Shown: one piece after another, positions 1 to 12,040 of the stretch | Position numbering within the stretch: the stretch's first letter is position 1 | Layout: every line of letters begins with the position of its first letter | NCBI RefSeq assembly: GCF_024166365.1 | Contig: NC_064831.1 | Coordinates: 26,526,768-26,590,767 of the forward strand | DNA: 64,000 nt | Source of the DNA: Elephas maximus indicus | Lineage: Eukaryota; Chordata; Mammalia; Proboscidea; Elephantidae | Direction of reading: 5' to 3' | The notes under the pieces: model-generated | Told to the model about the DNA's origin: nothing | What the model saw: only the letters and a program-made list of their open reading frames with translations | The model's database searches: none | Position numbers and translations under genes: made by a program

Positions 1-46
1 TTGAATAATTAAGGAGTTCTATTCCTATTTTTTAGTGGTAAACTAT

Positions 47-247
47 CCCTGGTGGTGCAGTGGTTAAGCGCTTGGATCCTAACTGAAAAGCCAGCAGTTT
101 GAATCCATCTGCCTCTCCATGGGAGAATGATGTGGTAATCAGCTTCAGTTTACAGTCTAGGAAACCTTATGGGGCAGTTCTAGTCTGTCCTATGGGGTCA
201 CTATGAGTCAGAAACAACTTGATGGCAGCAAGTTTCATTTGTTTTGT
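47..247 (+). mobile_element. AfroSINE-type tRNA-derived SINE
   Basis: The copy begins CCCTGGTGGTGCAGTGG, an A-box-like tRNA head, followed by a B-box-like GTTTGAATCC near 100. The body carries the family's GGGGCAGTTCTAGTCTGTCC and the tail GAGTCAGAAACAACTTGATGGCA. This is the longer variant with an extra block (AGAATGATGTGGTAATCAGCTT) between head and body. No clear target-site duplication was found, so the copy is probably old. Confidence 0.88.
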
Positions 248-410
248 TAAATTCCCAAAGATTCTCACCTCACCCTTCAACTAAAACAACCTAACATTGT
301 ATTTATGCCTATAACATATTGCATAATTATCTAAAGCTTTTCTGGTAAATGTTCATCTCCTATTTGCTCCACATCACAAAAGAATGGTGTTAGCATGTCT
401 TAATTATCTA

Positions 411-890
411 GTTCTGGTGTTACAAAAATACCACAAGTGGATGACTTCAACAAATAGAAGTTTATTCTCTTGCAGTCTAACAGGCTAGAGTCCAAGTTCA
501 GGATGCCAGCTCCTGAGGAAGACTTTCTGTCTCTGTTGGCTCTGGGGGAAGGTCCTTGTCATCAATCTTGCCCAGCTGAGGAGCTTCTCAATGCAGGGAC
601 GTGGGTCCCAAGGATGTACTATTCTCTTGGCTTTTGTTTCTTGGTAGTATGAAATCACCCTATCTCTCTGCTTGCTTCTCTCACTTATATGTCAAAAGAG
701 ATTCACTTAAAACACAAGCTAATCTTATAGACTGAGTCCTGCCTCATTAGAATAACTGCTGCTAATCCCACCTCACTAACCTCATAGAGGTAGGATTTAC
801 AGCATATAGGAAAATCACATCAGGTGACAAAATGGTGGAAAATCACACAACTGGGAATCATGGGTCAATTCAATCCATAGCAGAGCATTT
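411..890. repeat. Old interspersed repeat, family not named
   Basis: The run starting TTCTGGTGTTACAAAAATACC and continuing through AGAAGTTTATTCTCTTGCAG, then ending near ATTCAATCCATAGCAG, has the structure of a widespread mammalian interspersed repeat that I recognise but cannot name safely. It has no coding sequence I would support. A library search would settle the family. The next 115 bases up to the L1 show nothing recognisable. Confidence 0.4.
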
Positions 891-1005
891 AGTTGTTTTA
901 CTTCTTGTGTGTCATAATAAAATCACAACTGGTGTTTTGGCAATAATGAATCAGGTACTGGGTTTCAGTCAGGCTCACTTTGTGATTAAAAAGAGGCCAC
1001 TGGTA

Positions 1006-2796
1006 GGCGGGGCCAAGATGGCTGACTAGGTAGAAGCTACCTCGGATCCCCCTTGCAACAAAGACTCAGAAAAACAAGTGAATCGATCACATACATGAAA
1101 ATCTATGAACCCTGACCATCAAACACAGGTCTAAAGAGTTGACCCGAGTGACAGGGGAGCGAAAAGGTGCGTCCTGAAGCAGCAACAGCCTCTAGAACCG
1201 GCGTCCGGCACCACAGCCTTGAGCCCTCGCGGTTCCCTGGTGCTGAGTGCCGGGGCTGATTGCGGCTTGCTGAGGCGGGGCAGGCAAGGGACACAGCCCT
1301 AACCCCTCGCCCCCTGGGGTAACCTCGGTAGAGATTCAGCCAGTGCAAGCAGGCTGCACACTGATGCGGCTAATGAGAGAACAAGCAACCATGGGGAAGG
1401 AGAGACTGTTTTTGGAGACTGGAGCCAGCATCCCAGTCAGAAAACCTTGGCACCGGGCTTTGGACTGGGCGCGGGGGAGATGAGCACTGCTTCCTAAGAT
1501 GGCGCAAACACGGGACGCAGCCCTAGCCCCCAGAAGTGACCTCGGGGGAAGCCCAGCCAGTGCATGCAGGCAGCACAGTGATGCAGCTGACAGGAGAAGT
1601 CATCGGGAGGCAGTGACTGGTTTTGGACCCTGGAGTGTGGCATCCCAGCTGGGCAACCTTGGCGCTGGGCTTTGGAATGGGAGCGGCGGAGCTGACCATG
1701 GCTTCTGAGACAGCACAAGCACGGGATGCAGGCCTGACCCTCAGGAGCAATCTCGACCCAGCCAGCACACACAGGCTACACGCCCCTCCCGAATCTCAGA
1801 TAAAACAGTCATCACCAAGCAAGATAAGTAACTTTGTATATATTGCTGGATGCTACTCTCTCCTATCTATCTGATCCCTCCCCTCCCTTCCCAGGTGGCT
1901 TCATTAACATTGGAATTTCCTGGGCCAGGGAGTGAAGTGCTCTGCGGTTTGTTTGTTTGTTTTGTTTTGTTTTGTTTTTTGTCTTTTCCTAACCCATTCT
2001 CCTGGCCTGAGAAAAGCAGCTACTAAAAACCCAGGGACCAAAAATCCTTTCCTGACTTCCCGAAATTGGAATAAAAATACAGAGCCAGCTCCAACCAAGC
2101 ATATGAGATCCACAGTCTTGGCCTTTCATCCCTACAGGGAACAAGGTGGCTATTATAATGCAAAGTCAATTCTGATAGGGATCTGACTGTAATTGTTTTA
2201 GCCGATTACTGGAAAGACAAGTTTTCTAGGTCTGATATCTCTACCTATTAAACAGAGCCCTCACTGACCCACAATGGAGAACTGAGGGCTGAAGCTCCAC
2301 CCAAACCACCTAGCCTCCTGCCAAAGGGGTCTGAGGACAGTGACACCTACCAATAAGTAGAGGTATATGCATTGGGTGCCTCAGGTACAGCTGCAGAGCC
2401 CACCCACCAAAGTGCTTTAGGAATAGAGACACACCTACCTCACTGGCATGTAGGGGAAGCCTGTCAGCATCCTGCCCCCCCTGGAGTGTGACCCCCTGCT
2501 GCTACTAGAATCTGGTACACACAACTAGCACCACTACTCCTCTAAGTGAATAGGTGACAGTTTACACCATGCACTTGTTGACCCAAAATCAGATTCTATT
2601 CAAGAATAGTGAATGGACTCTTAGGCTTATATATCTGGTAACAGCCCAAACCAGCTGGTAATAGGACATAAGTGATTCAAAGGCTACAACAATCAAGACA
2701 GCGCAATCTAGTAGCCAATGTACGTAATTGAAAGAAAACAAAACAAGATAAGACTCAGTGAGCAAATATAAAATAAATCATTGCAATATCTTATAG
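1006..2796 (+). promoter_or_regulatory. L1-A 5' UTR, type I, with tandem monomers and YY1-like site
   Basis: The 5' edge holds CAAGATGGC (1014-1022), matching the YY1 motif known to position transcription in other mammalian L1s. From about 1200 to 1790 there are GC-rich, roughly 212-base tandem units: AACCTTGG recurs at 1443 and 1655, and the ACGGGACGCAGCC block at about 1509 returns as ACGGGATGCAGGC at about 1722. The rest to the ORF1 start is unique L1 leader. Promoter function is inferred from position and family. Confidence 0.7.
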
Positions 2797-3834
2797 ATGG
2801 CTTGGAGACAGAAGTCGATATCAAACCACATAAAGAAGCAGACCATGATTGCGTCTAAAACTCCTCAAATTAAAGAATCAAAATCTTTCCCAAATGAAGA
2901 TACAATCCTGGAATTTCCAGATGAAGAACATAAAAATCTAACTTACAGAATGCTTCAAGACATCAGGGATGACCTCAGAAATGAAATAAGGCAATCTACA
3001 GAAAAAGTCAAGGAACACATTGATAAAGAAGTTGAAGAAATCAAAAAGATTATTCAAGATCATAGCGGAAAAATTAAGCCGCAAAAATCCATAGAGAGCA
3101 TTCAGATATCCAAAAGATTAACAGTAAAATTGCAGAATTAGACAACTCAATAGGAAGTCAGAGGAGCAGAATCAAGGAATTGGAATGCATAGTGGGGGAG
3201 TTGCAGGATAAGGCAATTGACACCAATATACTTGCAGAAAAATCAGAATCAGATAAAAGAATTAAAAAAAATGAAGAAACCCTAAGAATCATGTGGGACT
3301 CTATCAAGAAGGATAACTTGCGTGTGATTGGAGTTCCAGAACAGGGAGGGATAACAGAAAATACAGAGAGAATAGTTGAAGATCTGTTGGCAGAAAACTT
3401 CCCTGACATCATGAAAGACAAAAGGATATCATCCAAGATGCTCATCGAACCCCATATAAGATTGATCCAAAAAGAAAATCACCAAGACATATTATCATCA
3501 AACTTGCCAAAACCAAAGATAAAGAGAAAATTTTAAAAGCAGCCAGGGAGAAAAGAAAGGTCTCCTACAAGGAGAATCAATAAGAATAAGTTCAGACTAC
3601 TCAGCAGAAACCATGTGGTCATGAAGGCAATGGGATGATATATAGAGCACTAAAGGACAAAAACTGCCAGCCAGCCAAGGATCATATATCCAGCAAAACT
3701 CTCTCTCAAATATGAAGGTGAAATTACAACATTTACAGATAAACACAAGCTTAGAGAATTTGCAAAAAACAAACCAAAGCTACAATAATTACTATAGGAA
3801 ATTGTTTGGTCAGAAAACCACTAATATCAGATAA
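2797..3834 (+). pseudogene. L1-A ORF1 (RNA-binding chaperone), broken
   Basis: ORF1 proteins are trimeric RNA-binding chaperones of the L1 ribonucleoprotein. The ATG at 2797 gives MAWRQKSISNHIKKQ and leads into a heptad-rich coiled coil (RNEIRQSTEKVKEHI onward), then a second frame from about 3180 with the RRM-like core (LRVIGVPEQGGITENTERIV) and a C-terminal domain recognisable to the TAA at 3832. The open frame first ends at 3141 and the protein resumes in another frame, so at least two frameshifts or stops separate the parts. Sister copies at 43212 and 37984 start with the same MA-R-Q sequence, which supports this start. Confidence 0.85.
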
Positions 3835-4282
3835 CAACACAACACAAGGTCTCAGAACAGAACATCCTGACATCAACTCAAATAGGGAAATCACAAAAAC
3901 AAATTAAGATTAGTTTTAAAAAGAAAAAAATGCTCAAAACAGGGAATCATTGAAATCATTATGTAAAAGATCACAATAATCAAAAAGAGGGACTAAATAC
4001 AGGAGGCATAGAATTGCCATATGGAGAGGAAAACAAGGCAATATAGGACGATACAAGTTAGGTTTTAACTTAGAAAAATGGGGTAAATATTAAGGTAACC
4101 ACAAAGAGGTCTAACAATTCCATAACTGAAAATAAAAACTGAGAAAAACATAACGACTTAGCAAACATAAATTCAACTACTCTGAAAATGAGGAACACAC
4201 AATTTACAAAGAAAAACATCTCAGCACAAAAAAGTAAGTGGAAAAATGAAATTGTCAACAACACACACAAAAAGACATCAAA

Positions 4283-7280
4283 ATGAGAGCACTAAACACA
4301 TACTTATCTATAATTGCACCGAATGTAAATGGACTAAATGCACCAATAAAGAGACAGAGAGTCTCAGACTGGATAAAGAAACACGATCTGTCTCTATGCT
4401 GCCTACAAGAGACACACCTTAGACTTAAAGACACAAACAAACTAAAACTCAAAGAATGGAAAAAAATATATTAAGCAAACAACAATCAAAAAAGAGCAGA
4501 AGTAGCAATATTAATTCCTGACAAAATAGACTTTAAAGTTAAATCCACCACAAAGGATAAAGAAGGACACTACATAATGATTAAAGGGACAATTGACCAG
4601 GAAGATATAACCATATTAAATATTTAAATATTTATGCACCCAATGACAGGGCCGCAAGATACATAAAACAAACTTTAACAGAACTGAAAAGTGAGATAGA
4701 CACCTCCACAATTAGAGTAGGAGACTTCAACACACCACTTTCAGAGAAGGGTAGGACTTCCTGTAAGAAGCTCAGTAGAGACACGGAAGACCTAATTGCT
4801 ACAATCAACCAACGTGACCTCATAGACTGATACAGAGCACCCCACCCAACAGCTGCAAAGTATAATTTTTTTTCTAGTGCACATGGAACATTCTCTAGAA
4901 TAGACCACATATTAGGTTATAAAACAAACCTTTGCAGAATCCAAAACACTGAAATATTACAAAGCATCTTCTCAGACCACGAGGCCATAAAAGTGGAAAA
5001 CAATAACAGAAAAATCAGGGAAAAGAAATCAAATACTTGGAAACTGAACAATACCCTGCTCAAAAAAGGGTGGGTTATAGAAGACATTAAGGAGGGAATA
5101 AAGAAATTCATAGAATGCAACGAGAATGAAAACACTTCCTATCAAAACCTCTGGGACACAGCAAAAGCAGTGCTCAGAGGTCAATTTATATCGATAAATG
5201 CACATATACATGAAGAAGAAAGAGCCCAAATCAGAGAACTGTCCCTACAACTTGAACAAATAGAAAGTGAGCAACAAAAGAATCCATCAGGCACCAGAAG
5301 AAAACAAATAATAAAAATTAGAGCTGAACTAAATGAATTAGAGAACAGAAAAACAATTGAAAGAATTAACAAAGCCCAAAGCTGGTTCTTTAAAAAATTA
5401 ACAAAATTGATAAACCATTGGCCAGACTGACTAAAGAAATACAGGAAAGGAAACAACCCAAATAAGAAACAAGATGGGCCATATCATAACAGACCCAACT
5501 GAAATTTTAAAAATCATATCAGATTATTATGGAAAATTGTACTCTAACAAATTTGCAAACGTAGAAGAAATGGATGAATTCCTGGAAAAACACTACCTAC
5601 CTAAACTAACACAATCAGAAGTTGAACAACTAAATAGACCCACAACAAAAAAAGAGATTGAAAATGTAAACAAAAAACTCCCAATAAAAAAAGCCTCTGG
5701 CCCGGGCAGTTTCACTGCAGGGTTCCACCAAACTTTCAGAAAAGAGTTAACACCACTACTACTAAGGGTATTTCAAAGCATAGAAAATGATGGAATACTA
5801 CCTAACTCCTTCTATGAAGCCACCATATACCTGATACCAAAAACCAGGTAAAGACACCACAAGAAAAGAAAATTACAGACCTATATCCCTCATGAACATG
5901 CATGCAAAAATCCTCAACAAAATTATAGCCAATAGAATTCAACAACATACCAAAAAAAAAATCCACCACGACCGAGTGGGATTTATACCGCAAGGCTGGT
6001 TTACTATTAGAAAAACCATTAATGTAATCCACCATATAAATAAAACAAAAAACAAAAACCACATGATCTTATCAATTGATGCAGAAAAGGCATTTGACAA
6101 TGTTCATGATAAAAACACTCAGCAAAATAGGAATTGAAGGAAAACTCCTCAACATAATAAAGGGCATCTATTTTTTTTTTTTTTTTATACAAAGCCAACA
6201 GCCAGCATCACTCTAAATGGAGAGAGCCTGAAAGCATTTCCCTTGAGAATGGGAATGAGACAAGGATGCCCTTTATCACCGCTCTTGTTCAACATTGTGC
6301 TAGAGGTCCTAGCCAGACCAATTAGGCTAGACAAAGAAATAAAGGGCATCCGGAATGGCAAGAGAAACCAGATAACTGGGAAAAAGCTCCTAAAAATCAA
6401 ACACCTATGCTCATCTAAAGACTTCACCAAAAGAGTAAAAAGACCACCTACAGACTGGGAAAGAATTTTCAGCTATGACATCTCCGACTAGCGCCTGATC
6501 TCTAAAATCTATATGATTCTGTCAAAACTCAACCACAAAAAGACAAACAACCCAATCAAAAATTGGGCAAAGGATATGAACACGCACCCCACTAAAGACG
6601 ATATTCAGGCAGCTAACAGATACATGAGAAAATGCTCTCGATCACTAGCCATTAGAGAAACACAAATTAAAACTACAATGAGATTCCATTTCACACCAAC
6701 AAGGCTGGCATTAATCCAAAAAACACAAAATAATAAATGTTGGAGAGGATGCGGAGAGATTGGAACTCTTATACATTGCTGGTGGGAATGTAAAATGGTA
6801 CAACCACTTTGGAAATCTATCTGGCGTTTTCTTAAAAAGTTAGAAATAGAACTACCATACAACCCAGAAATCCCACTCCTTGGAATATATCCTAGAGAAA
6901 TAAGAGCCTTTACATGAACGGATATATGCACACCCATGTTTATTGCAGCACTGTTTACAATAGCAAAAGGATGGAAGCAACCAAGGTGTCCATCAACGGA
7001 TGAATGGTTAAAACAATTATGGTATATCCAATACTACGCATTGATAAAGAACAGTGACGAATCTGTGAAACAGTTCATAACATGGAGGAACCTGGAAGGC
7101 ATTATGCTGAGTGAAATTAAAACTAAGTAACAAATTAGTCAGATGCAAAAGGGCAAATATTTTATAAGAGCACTATTATAAGATCTTGAGAAATAGTATA
7201 AACTGAGAAGAACACATTCTTTTGTGGTTACTAGATGGGGGGAGGGAGGGAGGGTGGGAGAGGGTTATTTACCGATTAGA
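4283..7280 (+). pseudogene. L1-A ORF2 (endonuclease/reverse transcriptase), deleted and broken
   Basis: ORF2 nicks target DNA and reverse-transcribes L1 RNA. Visible parts in order: endonuclease start MRALNTYLSII with LNAPIKRQR and the catalytic QETHLRL; a second endonuclease part with SRIDHILG in pieces near 4895; RT fingers (FTAGFHQTFRKELTPLL) at 5474-5851; [11 protein letters not shown] at about 6260; and the C-terminal C-X3-C-X7-H-X4-C motif (CWRGCGEIG...HCWWEC) at 6739-6792. The FADD catalytic block is absent because of the deletion at about 6353. Several other stops and frameshifts are present, and a T-run at 6171-6187 interrupts the palm region. Confidence 0.88.
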
Positions 7281-8200
7281 TAGTAGATAAGAACTACTTC
7301 AGGTGAAGGGAAGGACAATACTCAATACAGGGAAGGTCAGCTCAACTGGACTGGACCAAAAACAAAGAAGTTTCTTGGATAAACTGAATGCTTCGAAGGT
7401 CAGTGAAGCAAGGGTAGGGGTTTGGGGACTATGGCTTAAGGGGACTTCTAAGTCAATTGGCAAAATAATTCTATTATGAAAACATTCTGCGTCCCACTTT
7501 GAAGTGTGGCATCTGGGGTCTTAAATGTTAAGTGCTAACAAGCGGCCATCTAAGATGCACCAATTGGTCTCAACCCACCTGGATCAAAGAGTGAAGAACA
7601 CTAAGGTCACACGATAACTAGGAGCCCAAGAGACAGAAAGGGCCACATGAACTAGAGACTTACATCATCCTGAGACCAGAAGAACTAGATGGTGCCTGGC
7701 CACAACCGATGACTGCCCTGATAGGGAGCACAACAGAGAACCTCTGAGGGAGCAGGAGATCAGTGGGAGGCAGACCCCAAATTCTCATAAAAAGACCAAA
7801 CTTAATGGTCTGACTGAGACTAGAAGAATCCCGGCGGTCATGGTCCCCAAACTTTCTGTTGGCCCAGGACAGGAACCATTCCCGAAGACAATTCATCAGA
7901 CATGGAAGGGACTGGACAGTGGGCTGGAGAGAGATGCTGATGAAGAGTGAGCTACTTGTATCAGGTGGACACTTGAGACTGTGTTGGCATCTCCTGTCTG
8001 GAGGGGAGATAGGAGGGTAGAGTGGGTTAGAAACTGGCAAAATTGTCACGAAAGGAGAGACTGGAAGGAGGGAGCGGGCTGACTCATTAGGGGGAGAGTA
8101 AGTGGGAGTATGATGTAAGGTGTATGTAAGTTTATATGTGACAGACTGACTTGATTTGCAAACTTTCACTTAAAGCACAATAAAAATTATTTTTTAAAAA

Positions 8201-9070
8201 TGAGAGCACTGATTATTTTATTTTTATAAAATCATATTAATCATAAGAGCCTCATGGACTGAGGGGGAAACTGGAAAGTTTCAGTACCTCAGGATACTGG
8301 GAGTACTAGTGTGCCATCTCTTGCATTCTCTGATCTTGTACATGATTTCCCTTACCTTACTTTTTTGCTCTCTTCTTTCTTTATGGTCTCTGTTTTCTCA
8401 AAATGTCTGCTTACATGTGGGTTTGGTTTTCAAGACACAGGCTCTCCCTGAGTGCATTCTACAAACTTCTCCCTCCTCCTTCTAGCCTGTCAGGTTACGT
8501 AGTCAGAACTCCAGAGAGAAAATTTGAATAAATTTGTTCTTGGAATTGAGTGTAGTAGACTAAATTTAGGTCATTGGCCATTCTAGGGAGTACCTGCCCT
8601 AGATCAGGGTCTATCCCTGGTACACACTACTGTGATTAGAAGGGAGAATGAAAAGGGTAGTGGGATCCAAATTATGACTACCCGAAATGTTCGTTTAGCA
8701 TGGACTACTAACAGCCACGTACCCTGAAAAATTCTGAAAATACCAGCTAATCAAATATTTTACCTACTCATATCTTGTTTGCGAAGCTCAGTTTGTTCTC
8801 CTTGAGTTTTCAATATTCATTTTCCATAATCTTTGCTATGAGTTTCTACTAAGATGATGCACAGAAATGGAATCTTTCAGGTTCAGGTTAAAAAAAAAAA
8901 AAGATTATCTTAGCACTAGGTTTTGGGAATATTATTTTGAAAATTTCCTTCTACCTTAAACTTACATATTTTCCCCTAAAATAGATGCTATTGTACTGTG
9001 ACCAAAATTCTTCAATTTGTTGTTTTTAGTCTCTATCTGCACCATCCCCATGATTGATTACAGATTGAAT
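8201..9070. other. Non-coding stretch, nothing recognised
   Basis: AT-rich sequence with no open frame of coding character and no repeat I can name. A short A-run lies at 8888-8900. Confidence 0.6.
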
Positions 9071-9074
9071 CATT

Positions 9075-9290
9075 GTGATCCATAAGGGTTCATTGGCTGA
9101 ATTTTAGCAGTAGATCACCTTTCTTCCTAGTCCGTATTATTCTCAAAGCTCTGTGGAAACCTGTGCAACATTAGGGCAACATACAAGCCTTCACTGAGAA
9201 ATGTGTGGTGGCCATACATGAGATGAATTGGCCAGGAATAAAACCTGTATCTCCAGCATGGACGGTGAGAATTCTCAATCAAAAATGCCC
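9075..9290 (-). mobile_element. Decayed long AfroSINE-type copy
   Basis: The text CATTGTGATCCATA-GGTT at about 9075 followed by AAGCCTTCACTGAGA and GATGAATTGGCC matches, in the same order, the clearer copy at 51771-52107 (CATTGTGATCCATAGG, AAGCCCCCACTGAGA, GAGTTGCACTGG). Many mismatches and missing ends suggest an old insertion. Confidence 0.55.
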
Positions 9291-10812
9291 ACAGTCACAC
9301 CCACTAGGGTGTCTATAATAAAAATAAAAAGGAAAATAACTAGTCCATTTAAGTTTGACCTTAGTTGTATTAAAAAAGCAGAATGACTTCAATATAAGTA
9401 AGTTATCGACCTTGGTAAAGGAAGTAGAGACAGACTCTTAATAAATTTAATGAATACATTGGGGTTTATTCCCTGCATAGAAATAAATGTCTTTTTTTTT
9501 TTAACTTTTGGTCACTGACCATAAAACCTGTATTAAGTATTTAATATCACATATTTGAAAAAAAAATTATTATTATTTTTTATTTGAAGATTTAAAAGAA
9601 TGAAAAAAGTATACTTGAAAAGTCAAGCAATTAGCAAAGTAAACAACTATAAAAACAAACAGAGTTTATTTTTACTAGCCTCGTCCAAGAATTAACCACA
9701 GGTAATGTTGGTGGGATTACACACAGCTCCCTCAAGTGCCTTTAAATGCTCCTGCTAATACTGTCAGCGCAGCTTCTCCAGGAGCCACCAGACCCTGTGC
9801 ATTTTGAGACCTGGACTCTGCTGCTCACTGTTGTGTTGGAGTGAGGAAAGCAGGAGCAAAAGGCTTACCTGCATCTGACATTTCTCTGCAGCTTTGTAAC
9901 ATACTTCTGTTCTTATTGTGCCTAAACATAGTTTTTTGATATATTTATTTTGAATACAATTTGAAAGCTAGATACCAAGCATGAAGATTTTTTTACTGCT
10001 TTTTTTTTTTTCCAAGAGATGTGTTTGTTATTTTGAGTTAGAATAGATATTTTCCCCATATGATTTCATGAGTTCTAAAAGTCAAGAACATCCCTTCAAA
10101 TATTGACTGGAATTGATGGATCCTAATTTTTTTTTTTAAATATGTGAGTTCTTTCCCTTCCCTTTTCTTTTCTCTGCCTCTCCTCTTTTTTTTTTCTCCT
10201 TTTCTTGCTTTTGTTGCTTGCCTGCATCCATTCAAAGACATTTCTTTGAATATTCATAGAATCAGTTCTTAAAAAAATATTTTTCATGAACCCTCAGAAA
10301 ATACATCTGTTTGTAATTCATTCTTTTATAATCTTCAGATTCTTGTAATTCTGGTCACAGTTTGGCATTTTTGTTAGTTTACAAGTCACATTAAAGAGAC
10401 TTGTTCTGATGGAAAATTCTCCATGGGAACGCTATTTTGAAATCCTGGCTCCTAATTTGGGGTTGTTTGATGTTGGAAGAAGAGGTTAAGAGAAACTGTG
10501 GAGTGTTTTTTACTGTATCTCTGATAGAAAAGCAATGCTAAAACGCTATTAATATTTGAAAACATTATCAAATGGTTGAAAAATATAAGCAATAAGCAGA
10601 ATAAAAAACAGTAAGTAAATGATAGAAATATGAACTGATAATTTTGATTAATTGATTAATGATTTAGTAAATCCCTTCATTAAAAAAGATTCGTTTTCTT
10701 TGTGGCTGGAAGAATCCACGAAGACTATACTTCCTGATTTACTAACAAGGAAATAGATGCCAATAGAGTGATCATAATAGTACCTACCTACTTACCTACA
10801 TACCGACATGGT
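9291..10812. other. Non-coding stretch with T- and pyrimidine-rich tracts
   Basis: No gene or named repeat recognised. Low-complexity runs include T-runs near 9491, 9998 and 10129 and a CT-rich tract at 10150-10205. Confidence 0.55.
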
Positions 10813-10975
10813 TGGTACTATTATTATCACAGTTTTATAAACAAGAAAACCAAGTTCAGAGAGTTATGTAACTTGCCTAAAATTATTCAAGTAAAGTGGT
10901 GGACCTTTCATGTAAACCCCTTTGTCTCAAGTGCTCTTACCCACTATGAAAATGGGCCTCTTTTCTGGATATAGT
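10813..10975 (-). mobile_element. MIR fragment
   Basis: On the plus strand it reads like the reverse complement of MIR: GTACTATTATTATCACAG, then AAGAAAACCAAGTTCAGAGAG, AACTTGCCTAAAATTATTCA, and CAAGTGCTCTTACCCACTATG. This ancient tRNA-derived SINE is common to all mammals. Confidence 0.75.
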
Positions 10976-11520
10976 TGCCAATTATATTTTAAGTGTTGAA
11001 GATTAGTCTTATTTCCTTAGAAACATTTCTATGAAGCTAAGTAAACCAAGATGTCTCTAAAAATCAGGGGTCATGAGGATTTTTATTTTCTTCTTACTTT
11101 TTTTAGAGTGTGTGCTAGGGCAGTGAGTCTTAATATCCTGAATATCCCTTTCAGGGTGCTGTCTAATGCAGTTTCTTCATGAACTTGTTGCTATAGAAAT
11201 GACAAATTTCAGACAATAAGAAACCTTGAAAATGCTGATGTTTGTACTCCAATACTTAAATATTAGAAGCTGTTAACTTTTCTGTAGCATATCCTGATCT
11301 TCAGCATTCTCTCCAATCTCTTACACATTTATTGCTTCCTTCCGTTAAAAATGTAATGAACCAGTGTTCAGCCAAACGAGGAGACAGGAAAAAGAACAAA
11401 TTGTAAATTTGAATCCTCATTGATAAAAATTGTTAAATTTAAGAGATCATTTGGAAGTTAATTCATATCCTATTAGGATTATAAAAGTATAACTAGACAT
11501 ATGCTTATTAACGCTGATAC

Positions 11521-11610
11521 CAAAAAAACAAATCCACTGCCATCGAGTTAATTCCGACTTAGAGCAACTCTATAGGTCTGAGTAGAACTGCCCTATAGGG
11601 TTTCCAAGGC
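11521..11610 (-). mobile_element. 5'-truncated AfroSINE-type copy with target-site duplication
   Basis: Only the tail half is present (ACTGCCATCGAGTTAATTCC ... GGGTTTCCAAGG in plus orientation). It is flanked by TATTAACGCTGATAC (11506-11520) and TATTAATGCTGATAC (11611-11625), a 15-base duplication with one mismatch. The tRNA head is missing, as expected of incomplete reverse transcription. The surrounding 10976-11505 holds nothing recognised. Confidence 0.85.
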
Positions 11611-11669
11611 TATTAATGCTGATACTAAAGTCAAATCCAGATACACAGGTATAAAAATAGACGTAGCTG

Positions 11670-11732
11670 TTGATATAAATACGTGTATATATATATACAT
11701 TTAGATATATATGTACATATATATGTATACTT
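11670..11732. repeat. AT-rich microsatellite
   Basis: Alternating TA/TATG/TACA runs (TGTATATATATATACATTTAG and similar) form an imperfect purine-pyrimidine tract. Confidence 0.8.
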
Positions 11733-12040
11733 TTCCCGGTTCTTTATCTCAAATATCCCCCTTTCCCTGTAGAAGAATGGGGAACAGAATTGTATCCAGC
11801 CAGTTATAGTTACATTTCATATGGACCTGGAATTGTATTAATGGCAATTCATGGGATATAATTTTTTTTTTTTTTAATGGTTAGGGAATAGCATCTGTGT
11901 ATACACTTACTACAGTGATTGAGGAAACAATGTGGTAACTAAGGAAGAGCAAGCCATGTAATTGCACTCATTATGTAATGCATTCTCCCTAACCCATACT
12001 AAAATTAATGAAATTTAAATTGGTTTTTGATTAACTTTTC

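Larger units (their letters stand above)
1006..8200 (+). mobile_element. L1-A: near full-length LINE-1 with internal deletion
   Basis: The element runs from GGCGGGGCCAAGATGGC to an AATAAA-containing 3' end (CACAATAAAAATTA) with a short A-rich tail. Order is 5' UTR, ORF1, intergenic spacer, ORF2, about 0.9 kb of 3' UTR. Flanks 988-1005 (AAAAAGAGGCCACTGGTA) and 8196-8215 (AAAAATGAGAGCACTGATTA) look like a decayed target-site duplication. Compared with L1-B, about 890 bases of ORF2 are missing at about 6353: the sequence jumps from the reverse-transcriptase region straight to a block that lies about 0.9 kb further on in L1-B. The many stops mean it cannot move by itself. Confidence 0.93.
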
